Source of the DNA: Cryptomeria japonica
Lineage: Eukaryota > Streptophyta > Pinopsida > Cupressales > Cupressaceae
Assembly (NCBI RefSeq): GCF_030272615.1
Contig: NC_081411.1
Location: 834,510,136-834,570,135, forward strand
Reading direction: 5' to 3'
DNA: 60,000 nucleotides
Made by a program: the position numbers and the translations under genes. Position 1 is the stretch's first letter. Every line of letters starts with the position of its first letter. This document shows positions 34,201-45,340 of this stretch, piece after piece. The notes beneath the pieces were generated by a model, which saw nothing but the letters and a program-made list of their open reading frames with translations, did not search any database and had not been told where the DNA came from.

Positions 34201-35405
34201 TTCTGTAAACTTAGTGCAATTTTTTCCGATCTGTGAAATTGTTTTGTTGTGACCAAATCCGACTGTTTGACTATTTTTCGTGACAAGAGGACACAATGTT
34301 GATGACTCAATGTTTGCAAACTGTTTAGACTCCAAAAGTGTGTTGTTTGATGTAAAAAGTTTTGCATACACTTGAAGACACAAAAGACACAATGTTTTGT
34401 TGTTTTGTCTTGAATGTTTGAGTGTTTAGCATAAGACAAGCACAAATCTTAGGGCTGGCCAAGACAATAGTTGTTGATCCCACATAGGGTTTTACCCCCG
34501 AGGATACGCTATTCAGAGCGGATACTTAGATGCTTGACCTCACTGGCTCCACCCTTGACACTCACTTCTCGGGTCAGCCAAGCATCAGTCCCCATGAAAA
34601 CTCCCCATGGCGAACTTTGTATCTCTACTAAGAACCGTATGTGTGTGGGCCACTACCAGAGGTCCGACCTCCTGCCTCAACAACTAGAAGGATTTGGGCT
34701 TCTAAAACAAAAAGGTGCTAGTAAGGGCATCCGCTCGTGTGGCCATACATGCAGCACTTTCAGCTCTGTAAATACAAAAGGCTCCTAGCCGGTAGGGGTT
34801 ACGCCCTACAAATGATCAAATAAATTTGATCAAACGGGTTTATGGGGAGACATAGTGTCGGTATGAACTAATCAGCACATGTTATTCATAGTTTTCACCA
34901 TGAATACATTTGATTATAGTGGTTTGGAAGAGGTGGGTTTTCCTCGCTACCACTTGGGTTGTTCTCTTCTCACTAGTAGTCCTAATGACCACACGGGAAG
35001 ACAGGCCCTCTCAAGATTAAACAAAAAGAGCCTATTGCTCAAGACACAAAAGACAATGATTCAATTTTAGTGCACCAATGGAAGTGTTTGCTAATCTATG
35101 AAAACAAGGCACACAACAAAATTACAAAACCCTAGCCAAGGCCCTGCAACAAGATTATTAGTAGTTTGGGTTGTTTCAAATGATAACCCCTTCCTGCAAG
35201 CACACAAGTTAGGTAAATTTTAGAAAACCCAAAAGACTTTGTGAAAAGGGGCCTTCAACAAAAACGTTTTTGCCTCCAAAGCAAGCTGCACAAACTTGGT
35301 TAGCTAGGTCTGCAAGGGTTAGCCGAAAATAAACCAGATCTGAAATCCTAAGTACAAAATCCGAAAACCCGAATCAAAGAAAAATTAAAAATTGCAAAAC
35401 AGAAA

Positions 35406-35660
35406 GCACAGATGCAGTTATAACAGACACAGACGCGTCTGTATTACACAGACGTGGTTCTGTGATGCACAGACGCGCTCAGATTACGCAGACGCTTTTC
35501 CCGAACACAGACGCGATAATATCAAGCACAGACGCGATTTTAATTCACAGACACGGTTCCAGAATCCTGCAAAAATAAATTCTGGCAAAAACATAGGCGC
35601 GATTCACGATATTGCAGACGCTTCTAAAACACAAAAACGCGATCCGAACGCTCGCAAACG
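35406..35660 (-). repeat. GCGTCTGTG array, outer leader copy
   Basis: About twelve copies of the same core, spaced 19-23 bases, begin near 35407 and end about 95 bases before the priming site. The filler is not conserved between units. Toward the right end the copies decay to forms such as ACAAAAACGCG. Confidence 0.9.
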
Positions 35661-35753
35661 CGGAAAAACCTAAAATGTCATCGAAAATTGTCTGATCTGC
35701 AACTTCAAAAATGCAAAATCTGCAACAAAAATGTTAAATGCAAAGGGACAAGA

Positions 35754-35771
35754 GTCCCACCGGGCGTGCCA
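35754..35771 (-). other. Primer-binding site of Element 2
   Basis: On the minus strand TGGCACGCCCGGTGGGAC lies 3 bases after the LTR end. It starts TGG as required for pairing with a tRNA CCA end. I cannot assign the tRNA with confidence. Confidence 0.75.
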
Positions 35772-35774
35772 AAA

Positions 35775-36546
35775 TGTTTATGGTGAAAATGGATAGCAAA
35801 TAACAACAATATTGAGAGGCTAAATGAATTCAACCACTAAACCCTAGCCTAACAACAACAAAGATCCACCATAACATATGAAGATTACCTAAGACAATGC
35901 AAATAACTCAAAAATCACAAAGATTATACCATCACATGTCCAATAGGGTTTTGATCTCCATTCTTCCTATCTCCATCGATCTTGCTTGATATATTTGCTC
36001 TCAGATTTTTATATGCACAAGAGCTCAACAAAGAATGGAATGTGGTTGCAAGTAGGATCGTAGTGTAGCCAAGTACTCCAAAATCAGTCATTAGGGTTTG
36101 ACAATGAAGAAAGCATCTCCTTAAATAGAAGACACAATAGGAAATGGAGGGTTAAGATTGAGAGGTGTAAAAAGAGAGGTCGGCTAGGATTAGAGGGTAG
36201 GTAAAAGAAATACCAAAATAATGAAAGGGGTAGGTAGTGTATGAATTAAGAGATGAATGACATGTGCCATGTGTAGAAAAAGATAATGAATTAATTAAAT
36301 AAATAAAGATTTATTTAATTAATAGAAGAAGTAGGACAATTAAATAAATAAAATATTTATTTAATTTAGGAAAGGGATAATTTAAATAAATAAATGTATT
36401 TATTTAAATGAGAAATAAGGCTAGAAGAGGATAAATGAATTAATTAAATAAATAAAAATTTATTTAATTAATAGAAGAATTAGGCTTAGATAATTAAATA
36501 AATAAAATATTTATTTAATTAGACATGACAATTTTGGGTCTCTACA
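35775..36546 (-). repeat. 5' LTR of Element 2
   Basis: Identical to 20355-21126 except at three positions. A minus-strand TATA box lies at 36006-36013. It would drive gag-pol transcription leftward. Confidence 0.96.
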
Positions 36547-36551
36547 GTAAC
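36547..36551. other. Target-site duplication of Element 2, right copy
   Basis: GTAAC, identical to 20350-20354. Confidence 0.94.
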
Positions 36552-37190
36552 AGATCTTAAATGTTAGTACTTGTTTCAGGCAATAGTTGTAGTGCGGCAA
36601 GATCAATGAGTACATCTTTATAATATGGGTATTGCTAAATTTTATAAGTCAATGCATTCATGACGTGATACCTATTAACATAGTAATCATAACTTAACCC
36701 TTCCAAATTAGTTCTATGGACAATAAGGATTTCTAAATCTTGAATTTTTCGTGGCAAGGAAATAGCAATTTCTGAAATATCTTGTGGGAAGTTAATTGTG
36801 TGGCCTGAATATTTATATTGGTCTCCCCTTGCATGAGTAACTTGCAAAACAGGAGCAACCATTGCTATGAGTATTTCTTCTACTTGGGAAAGACACTTTA
36901 AATATAAAAGGTTGCTCACCTAGGTCCATATTGTTTGATGATGAGAAACGGTGAATTCTTCTTTCAGTAGAATATCTCATGCAAACAACTGCATGGTCTA
37001 CATATTTAATAATCATGCCCACATTGCTTTCTCTACAAAAATCAAAACATGCCTCTGTGAGCTCCAACTTGTCAAAAAAAAATTCAGAAGTTAGACAATG
37101 TGTGTTGGAATGTAGGAGTGTGCAGGATGAGCTCAGGAGCAGTACAATGTGTTTGGAGAACATTATTTGGCTGAGGTTCATTGGTTTGCA
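36552..37190 (-). pseudogene. Helitron Rep/helicase, first piece: N-terminal region
   Basis: Minus-strand reading gives LTEACFDFCRES, RRIHRFSSSNNMD, CLSQVEEILIAMVAPVLQ, THARGDQYKYSGHTINFP and YDYYVNRYHVMNALTYKI, the conserved region before the Rep domain of plant Helitron transposases. One frameshift lies near 36915, and in-frame TAG and TAA stops occur where Gln is expected (after TYKI and after ETSTNI). The frame continues past the GTAAC site into LVDTPQEQPIQENDD at 20349, so Element 2 split one reading frame. Confidence 0.9.
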
Positions 37191-37488
37191 TTTCTAATAG
37201 TGTTTGGAAGTTACTATCAAATTCTTGGTGTGCACATCATTTCATTTGTCATTTGTTGGAGATATTCACCCTATTCTTTGCATAGTAAATTCTATTTGTT
37301 TGCTTCCTCCTGGATTTGATGGCATCATCTTGTTGTGTGGAAGGTTGAAAATATATCTAATAGTTGTAAGAGAACACGAGTGTATTAGAATTATAACAAT
37401 TGAAGAGAGAAGGCATTGAAGCATGTATGACAACAAGGATACAGTTACATTGTTTTGTATTAATAGAACTGCAAGAAAATCAGGGCAC
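37191..37488. other. Region upstream of the Helitron transposase remnant
   Basis: No exon is recognisable upstream of the first conserved motif. The true start codon of the Rep gene may lie here but cannot be fixed. Confidence 0.4.
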
Positions 37489-37955
37489 ATACATAGACAT
37501 ATAATATATATATATAGTTAGAGATTTCTATATAGATAAATATGTGTGTATATATAGGCACATGGAAATACATATACATACATACATACATATGTACATA
37601 GATATGCATATGTATGTAAATACATATATAATTGTACTGAGACATATGCATATATATAAATACGTGTATCTATATAAAAGTATATAAGAATAAATATATG
37701 TATTTTTGTGGATATATTTAGGTGTATAAAAACATATTTGGATTGTGACATGTGTCCCTTGCACGAATCTTGGTGAAGTGGAGAATAGAAAGTGATGGCA
37801 ACTAAAAATCGGTTAATCCTAATATGTAATTTTCTTCTCTATTGTTTTCTAGTCCTCATTTGCTTGTAAATTGTTTTTGTTGTGCAAGGTTTCGGTTGAT
37901 TAGTGTTTACTCTGTTGAGTGCACACTTTAGCAGTGAGATCCTTTGCTGAAGTTG

Positions 37956-37991
<36 letters not shown>

Positions 37992-38602
37992 TGTATGTAT
38001 ATATACATATCAATGAAATATGTGTAAATCTGTATAGATAGATATGCACATATATAAATACACGTATATGTATATATATTTATTTGGACATATATGTATA
38101 TATATACATATCTATATATGGTATTTTTTATATAGAATTGTACATGTCTATGTTTATATTAAAATCTATATATACATATGTACATATGTACATATATAAA
38201 TAAATATTATGTATGTGTATATTAGGTTTCATGTATAGATTACTTAAAACCAGGTAACCCTAATCTCTAATTTTCTTTTGTTTTGTTTTCTGGTCCTCAC
38301 TATATATATATAGGCATAGATATATACTTATATATACATACAGATGTATGTATAAATATGCACATGTATATATACATATGAATGAAAATATGTGTATATT
38401 TGTATATATAGATATGCACATATATAAATACATGTATATGTTTATATAACTGTATAACTTTGTATATATATTTATTTAGAGATACATATATATACATATC
38501 TATATATGGTAATTTCTATATAGAAATGTACATGACTATGTTTATATACAATTATACATATGTATATATATAAATAAATATGTATGTGTATATTAGTTTT
38601 CA
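37489..38602. repeat. AT-rich low-complexity block with internal duplication
   Basis: The block is dominated by TATATA, ATACAT and ATGTAT runs, with (TA)n at about 37959-37986. Two related copies are visible (about 37810-38232 and 38240-38602). Each has a CCTAAT..AATTTTCTT..GTTTTCT.GTCCTCA segment followed by matching TATGCACATATATAAATAC and TATATTAG.TTTCATG blocks. Open frames here are products of low complexity. Confidence 0.75.
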
Positions 38603-39399
38603 TGCAAAGATTACCTTTTTATGTTTTCTATGTGTATGAATAGTCAGTACTTATATATGGAAGAAATCTCAAGGAAATGAAATTTATTTCGCAAGGCAAC
38701 TAACCAGCATAGATGAGTATGTAGTCAAACACATTGTGCAATGCAGCGACGAGTGCTTCAACAAAAGTTAAACACCTTGTATATTTAGAAGTAGATGTAC
38801 ATATGTATTTATCTATATGCAAAGATGAACATTCTTAGTGTTCAATATGTGAGTGCAGACATAAATATGTAAATGGGTGTATGTATATAAAAACATGTAA
38901 GCATAGATGCATACTCTTGAAATTCTTATTGGAGACATTGATATAAAGAAGTTACTTATTTAATAAATAAGTGGAAGCCTTTTTCTATTACAATATGTAA
39001 GTGTACATAAATGAACTAATTTAAATTGTAATATGAAGTGCAAAACTAATAAGCATGACATAAGGAAAGCATTTGTAAATAAATAACACTCAATTATTTA
39101 ATGCACGTACAACAAGGTGGCAATACCAGCACGGGGGTTTCAGATTTGTTAGATAGAGTAAAATATACTAACATAGGAGCAAGTATTTATAACTATAAGA
39201 AATATATATATAGGTAATTGATGATTTAGAGAGAGAAACCAAACATATATGCACATATAGTTATGGAAACATATAAACAAAGGTGTAGGCAAAGTGGGAT
39301 TGAAAGGAATAGCGACAAGCTTGTACAAATATTCAAATGTACAATTAACTATAGGATTATACATATATAAAATATGGAAAATTGGAAATGTAATAAGTG
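38603..39399. other. AT-rich spacer, no gene seen
   Basis: No conserved coding motif is visible. It may include the decayed C-terminal end or 3' untranslated part of the RPA-like gene. Confidence 0.45.
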
Positions 39400-41699
39400 T
39401 TGTGTGAAGTGAAAGTATTGTAAATAGGCAAGAGGTATAGTATAGGGATAAGGTTGTGCAAAGAGGTGAGCAATCTTTGCAAGTAAAGCATCGCACTCAG
39501 CTTTATAATCAACATCGAAGATCTTGTTAATTGTAACCTTCATCTTAGGTTCAGAATTGTATGTGTCAGTAGAAATCAATAGAGTGAACGTGTAGCGATG
39601 TGAAACAACTATATTAATGACAGCACAAGGTGTTTGTGTTGTGGTGGCATCATTTTGCAGTATGTAAAGATCTTTTGCAATTTTTTTTTATAAAATCAAT
39701 TCCCACCTCATCAAAAGCAGTTGCCCAAACAATTCTTGTTGCATGTTGTAGTTTCATTGGTAAAAGGTAATTGTAATTGCACTCTACCATGCTCATTTGA
39801 CATATAGGAAAAAACCATGAATCGTTAACCTACTAAGTGCATTTTTTTACAAGGTTTACCATTAACTTTCAGTGGACAAGTTGCGTAATAGAAATCATTA
39901 TCTGCGACGTTCACAAATCTCAGATTAACAACTATAGTGGTTTGAATTATTTCTGGTTTGACACTCATGCGTTCATGGATTGATGCAATAGTCATCTTAG
40001 TGTATCTTCCATCAATATGAGTAAACCCTGAAGAGAAATCATGAGGATGCAATAGAAGAAGTCCTCTTAGCATGAAGGGTTATGCCTCTGGGAAAGGAGG
40101 ATTAATATGTAATGTTGCAAATGTCATATTGACAACCTTCCCATTAAAGTACCCTACATGGGCATTGCATACAAAAAGGATAAGAGCAACATCAGGGGTT
40201 AACATATTTTTTAAGTCATGGCCTCTTTGTTCTAATGTTGACCCCCACATATTGACATCAATTGTTGAACCCGACAAATCCTTAATTTTAACAATTCGCT
40301 TCTTTGTTTCACTGCCATCCTTCCTATGGATTGTGATGGAATCTCCAACATATACAACAACATCAATGATCTCAACCAATGTATTATTAGTCAGCTGAAC
40401 CACTTCGCTAATTGGGGTGAAAGGGGACCAGGTCTGAGCGGGATCAACATCAGGGGTGCGATATTTCAATATTAAAGAATCAGATAGGAAGATCTTTAGA
40501 TGGTTGTTTAATTTATTATATTTTGTGTTTTATGGAGCCCTTAGAAATGACATAGTGAGCACCTACCTCCACACGATCACAATGTAGTTGAGATATTTGA
40601 TCAAAACATGTAACCCTAACTTCAAAACCCTCAGTGTCTACAATGTCAAATATGAAGACTTGCCCATTCTTGGTAGGTGTACTATATGACCGTATTGGTC
40701 ATTTGTTAGTAATTTTTCCTTTGATTGTCCATTTGTTTTGGTAGGGATTTCAACTTTTGATAGGGCTTATGTTATTGAAGGTCGTACTTTGTGGGGATGG
40801 TAGTGCAGCAACAAACTGAAGGGAACGTTTAGAGGATAAAGATTTTTCTTGCCCCGAAATTCTGGTTGTTGTTCTTTCAATAGGTATGTAGGTTTACCAA
40901 ATAATTGACAGCCACTTTGTTTGATCTGTAGACTAAGTATTATAATAGTCCTATAAAATGAAAATAGTTTTGTTTCAGTTTCTATGGATTGTTGCAGGAA
41001 ACCATTGAATATTAAAGAAGGATATTTTAATAAACATAGCATCTTTCCTACCTTGTGTTCCATACATATCTGCAAGTATAACTTGTCAAGAGAACAGTAG
41101 AAGCTATTTTTAGAGTATCTGAATCTATCAGATCTGTATACTTAGAATGCAGAATTTCCAGTTGCATGTATGTGCTATCAAACAACACAAGTTTATATCT
41201 ATTTGTGTCATCTTTCGCACCCTACATTTTTTGGAATGACAAAACCTAGAGCAATGCTGAAGGAAGGTCATCCCTAGCATTGATAGATTGAATTGCACAT
41301 GGGGTGAAGGAACTGTCTTGGGCAAGTGCCTACAAATAGATAATATCAACACTGAGGACTTAATGTGAAGGGGTACTAAGACATATATATGGAGATCCCT
41401 TCACGTATAGTTGAGTGTTTTGGAATGCATGCAATTAAAGAATTTTAAACCATTGAATGTGGCAATGATATAAAAATGCATGAATTAAAGAATTCTTAAC
41501 TATATTTGTGTATGCTAGAAAACAAGGAGCATGTTGAAATGGAAGGCATGAAAGTAATTTAAAATGTATTATGAATGAGGGATATTATGAAAGTAATAAT
41601 GACAAAGTTACAATTTTGAAAAGGTAGAACTTATTAGCTTACCGAAGTGTACATTGCGGATTGTTGTAGAGATTCAAAGGTAGCTGATGGAGATGACAT
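39400..41699 (-). pseudogene. RPA1-like gene (single-strand DNA-binding protein) of the Helitron
   Basis: Exon 1 (41643-41699, MSSPSATFESLQQ) ends at donor GTAAGC. Exon 2 (41052-41329) carries an RPA-N-like OB fold (RYKLVLFDSTYMQLEILHS) and ends at GTAGG. DNA-binding domain A follows (NPYQNKWTIKGKITN; FIFDIVDTEGFEVRVTCFD; HYVISKGSIK, about 40540-40760). Domain B lies at 40080-40469 (ILKYRTPDVDP; RIVKIKDLSGSTIDVNMWG). Domain C has its zinc ribbon start at CPLKVNGKPCKK (about 39850), then ICQMSMVECNYNYLL and TRIVWATAFDEVG in a shifted frame. Stops and frameshifts are frequent. RPA binds single-stranded DNA. Plant Helitrons commonly encode RPA copies beside Rep/helicase on the same strand, as here. 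Confidence 0.85.
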
Positions 41700-42273
41700 A
41701 TTGGATTGCATTATTTAAAATCGACAAGAATGGCAGCACTAAACATGCATGAGAGTATAGTTCATTAACAAACTCTTATATTTTTTTGTAAGTATATGTT
41801 TAATTTTTTCTAAAAATGTAATATTGTATAGGTTGTCCTTAAATAAAGCTATTGACAGATAAAGACATGTGCAGAAATGAATAACTTAGTGAGATGGAAA
41901 TAATTTTGCATTTTTTAATTAAACTATAGAAAAGAATGCATTTTATTTGCAGAGAAGACAAATGCACATCACAAGAGAAGCACGGGTTACCTGACTTTTA
42001 GTGCACAAATGGTTTTAGTTTTAGTGTGAGGAAAGCAGGTGTTGTCGTCTAGACTAGTATATTGCCTTGTAGAATAAAGTTGATTTTGATCCTATTATGA
42101 GGTTGAAAACATCCTTATTAGAAGACATAGAACAACATAATGGATTGAGAAATTTTGTGTCAAGGATAAGAACCTAACTAAACCCTAATAAATCAAAAAC
42201 TTGCACACAAAAATGAGGAATAGAAATGAAAGAACAACAAATTTGTAGTCACTCATTTCTTTAAATAATCACC
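41700..42273. other. Spacer upstream of the RPA-like gene
   Basis: No gene is seen. From about 42085 it contains copy 1 of the diverged duplication described separately. The RPA promoter should lie at its left end, but no TATA element is clear. Confidence 0.45.
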
Positions 42274-43035
42274 TTAATTGTTCGGTGTGGAGCCTGATTA
42301 GTCTCCAAGTGGGAGATTGTTGAAATGTGGCAACTGATCAACAAATTACTGTACACTTAGCATGTATCCTTGCTAGGGTCTGGGGCCGGGTTGGGCCTTG
42401 GGCAGGGGTTTGGGGGTGGCAGCCCCCAAGAAAAAAAAAATTGTCATTTTTCGTTGATGAAAACCGACATTGTAATAAAACCCTAAAAAGGTCGACTTTG
42501 TTGGTTGCCCTAAAAAACTCATGTTATAAGCGACTGGGATGCTTAAGGCATTGTAAGGTTGATGTACTATTTTTGCTAGATAATAAGAAAGATTGGACGG
42601 CTGTGTATGGTGGACGTAACCCATTCTAGGTGAACCACGTTAAATCTCTGTGTTATCTGTGTCTTGTTTTATTTCTTTATCTTTTGTATTTAGATCTGCA
42701 TATAATTGTTAGTTCATATTTGCTTCGGATCTGCTTGAAACCCTAACATTAATTACAATCTCATTGGGAGGTGTATCAAAATGTTGGTATAGATATCGTC
42801 TCATGTCTATATGATCCTAGTACGAGGTTGGAAATTTCCTTATTAGAAGACATATAATGACATAATGGATTCAAAAAGTTTGTGCCAAGGACAACCAACA
42901 AACTAAACCTTAATGGCTTGAAAACTTGCACACCAAAAATAATGCACCAGAAATGAGGAATGGATAGCAAAAAATGGTAAATTTGCAGACACCCATTTCT
43001 TTTAATAATCGCCTTAATTACAAACTCATTGAGAG
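42085..43035. repeat. Diverged duplication flanking a solo LTR, unit about 200 bp
   Basis: Copy 1 (about 42085-42278) and copy 2 (about 42805-43035) share TTATTAGAAGACATA, ACATAATGGATT, AAACTTGCACAC, AATGAGGAAT and CCATTTCTTT.AATAATC.CCTTAATT in order. Copy 1 continues across the solo LTR into TTAATTACAATCTCATTGGGAG, matching TTAATTACAAACTCATTGAGAG of copy 2. This shows the LTR inserted into copy 1. Confidence 0.78.
42279..42748 (+). mobile_element. Solo LTR (470 bp) with TTAAT target duplication
   Basis: The insert starts TGTTCGGTGTGGAG and ends AAACCCTAACA. TTAAT occurs directly outside both ends (42274-42278 and 42749-42753). Copy 2 of the surrounding duplication shows the empty site. The interior has an A run after GGGGGTGGCAGCCCCCAAG. 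No internal retrotransposon region remains, so it looks like the product of LTR-LTR recombination. The strand is assigned tentatively from the polyadenylation-like 3' end. Open frames inside are not genes. Confidence 0.82.
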
Positions 43036-44122
43036 TGGTATGAGAACGTTGGTGGAGATATCATCTGATTTCTATATCTCATGTATATATGAAGGGCACT
43101 AAAATGGGTCACATTCTCATTTTAATCTCAAATCACCATCTGTCAATGGATACTTATAGTTTATGCATGGTCAACTGTAAAGGTTGAGAAAAGTCAATAC
43201 AAGTTATAGACCTGTGAAAGATTGTAAGGAAGACCTAAACTCGTACTCAATATTTTAAGAAGATTTGTTCTCTGATCGAACTTCTAGATTCCAATTGTAA
43301 TTTTGAGTTAACATTTTTTTTATACATATTAAGATAGTTGTATTAAATTTAAAATATTTCAATTATAAAACATTCTTATTGTTCAAAGCTTATTTAAATA
43401 ATTAATCAAAAAAAATTATTAGACTAATATAATAAAGGTGCAACCATAGGAAAAATAGAAAGGTAAAAAATGCTTGAAAACCAAAATCATCACACTAGTA
43501 AAACTAAACAGTAAAAACAACATACTGTAATAGAGATATGTGTGTGTCATCACATAGCTGTAAAATGTGCATAACATCACAATACATAGGAAAATCAGCA
43601 CAAAGTCATGGATTAATTTTCTAATTTGGTGCAAAAGCTTCTAATTAAAATAGCTCAACAAAAATTTGAACGATCAATGACATTTTTGCTTCTCAATTAG
43701 ATGATATTACTTCTGAAATACAATAAAGAACTTTGTTAATTGCATCTGAGGTTTCATAGCAAGCTATTTTCACTGACTACACAAGTTTTCTCAGTGTAAT
43801 TTTAACACAATTTTTATTGTTTCCAATGTAATGGGCCATTGTAATTATCAGTACTCATATGTATGCACTTATGTGTTCATCAGAATGGGGCAGAAGGAAA
43901 CCCAAAATAGAGTATTTAAAGCAAAGCAAAACTGAAACAACACAGTGTTGCATGGATATTTCTTTTATGTTACTTGTAATAGGTACACCAAGACAAAAAA
44001 TCACAGTACTGATTTATGAGTTGCACATATAAGAATTGAGTATGAAGAGTATGAAGATTACTTCAAATATCAAAATATAATCAAAATAAGAACTAAACCC
44101 ATGAAACAGTGTGTAATTAACT
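43036..44122. other. AT-rich spacer, no gene seen
   Basis: No conserved motif, repeat or RNA gene is recognisable in this stretch. Confidence 0.5.
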
Positions 44123-44460
44123 TTAATCAGTATCTACCCATGCAACCCATCCATCTTGATTATCATTCCACTTAAGGATCTTATCTCCTAGCTCAAAAAC
44201 ACCTAGTGGATCAATTAACTGTTCAAGAGTCGGTATAGGAAGAGGACAGAGTTTGAGTTTGTAATACTATCATCATCATTGCCCATACTAGGAATGGTGG
44301 AAATAGGAGTGGCAGCAATAGGAGGAGGGGTTTTTGACTGCTTGACCATTCTACGTTCGAGATGATCAATAACCTTTATGAGGTTCTACTTTATCTTGTT
44401 GCTCTCTTCCAAAAGCTTCCTCACGACACTGTTAATGTCCTCTCTTTCTTGCATCCCTCT
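44123..44460 (-). pseudogene. Short coding remnant, unrecognised
   Basis: Minus-strand reading gives RKLLEESNKIK, a TAG, then NLIKVIDHLERRMVKQ, a Pro/Thr/Ile-rich linker with MGNDDDSITNS, a frameshift and then LEQLIDPLGVFELGDKILKW, ending WVAWVDTD and a TAA at 44123-44125. The predicted helix, the acidic linker and the codon-like composition argue for real coding history. I do not recognise the family. It lies upstream of the Helitron genes on the same strand and could be a captured fragment. Confidence 0.45.
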
Positions 44461-45340
44461 ATTAATTGTAAAATTTTGATTCTATTATTGTGTCACTATT
44501 CTGTGAGAACCAACAAGTGAAAATACATCGTTAAAAAACTTAATACAAGAGAAAAAGGCGGCCAATGCCAAAGTAAAACAAAACATTGTTGAAGAATGCA
44601 AAAATGACTAATTCACTGCTCACGACAACCACCAAAGTAAAACGTAGTCAATTGGAAAGTTGCAGGGTAGAAACAATTCAGAGGAAAATGAGGACCGGAA
44701 AACAAAAGAGAAGAAAATTACAAAAATGAATTTGATTTAATAAATTATAAATTTGCTTAACATTACAAGAACAGGAAAATTAGAGATGACCCTTACATTC
44801 AGTAAATTACAAACTAGGTTAATATTAGAGAAAGAAACCTCTTCTAGGCGGTCAAAATAGTGCACCTCAATGAGGTCTAATGCACCTTTTGTAGGTAGTC
44901 TAAATAACGCACCTCAACCAGCTCTATTGTATTCAACAAATGCACTTCACAGACAGTTAAACTCAACCAACGGGAAATGAAACCATAATAAATGTAAGGT
45001 GCATAATTATCAATGATTGGCCTCTTCTTAAAATAATATTAAGGTGACTATGGTATCACATAGATACTTTAAAAGTACAGGTAACAAATCAAATCTACAG
45101 GTTATAACGTAATGAAAACAAGGTGGTTGTTTTGTAATGGCCACTTACTTTACTGTATTGTGTTTGTCTTAGATCTTAACTGTTGGTTATGTTTTGTTGA
45201 TTGTTAATTTTGTAAATACTGACACATTCATTGCAATAACAGACTTTACATTTAACATGCAAAGCTATATGAATATTGAGTCAAGGGTATATGCATGAAG
45301 TTGTGGTACCAAAAAGGTGCCACACTTCAAAAAAAAATGA
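44461..45340. other. Spacer, no gene seen
   Basis: No supported coding or RNA feature is visible. It is AT-rich with short CACCTCAA.GAG.TCTA-type repeats near 44860-44930. Confidence 0.45.

Larger units (their letters stand above)
33557..35753 (-). promoter_or_regulatory. Long 5' leader of Element 2 gag-pol
   Basis: About 2.2 kb lies between the priming site and the Gag start, without a convincing gene. It carries two arrays of the motif CACAGACGCG (plus strand; GCGTCTGTG in transcript sense) at 34049-34200 and 35406-35660. It also contains sequence with alternating short blocks around 34470-34800 that I do not recognise. Leaders of this length in plant Gypsy elements usually hold packaging and dimerisation signals; that is inference here. 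Confidence 0.6.
20355..36546 (-). mobile_element. Element 2: full-length Tat-like Ty3/Gypsy retrotransposon with antisense PMD gene (16.2 kb)
   Basis: Two 772-bp LTRs differ at only three positions that I can find (near 20616, 20704 and 21120), so insertion was recent. Minus-strand order is LTR, primer-binding site, 2.2-kb leader with a motif array, gag, protease, G-patch-like segment, reverse transcriptase, RNase H, a second RNase H, integrase, a 4.9-kb 3' region with a plus-strand PMD gene, polypurine tract and LTR. The dual RNase H and the extra 3' ORF are known features of the Tat lineage (Ogre, Retand, Grande). The target duplication is GTAAC. The host sequence is the Helitron Rep gene. 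Despite its youth, gag-pol carries six premature stops. Confidence 0.96.

Noticed and set aside
34049-35660. Regularly spaced short repeats resembling a CRISPR array
   Set aside because: The conserved core is only about 10 bases with ~10 bases of filler, in plant nuclear DNA inside a retrotransposon leader, with no cas genes.
37460-38497. Open frames rich in Tyr, Ile and His on the minus strand
   Set aside because: They arise from TATA/ATAC low-complexity sequence, which reads as Tyr-Ile-His-rich peptide in several frames.
42327-42629. 100-codon plus-strand frame
   Set aside because: It lies wholly within the solo LTR and has no motif.
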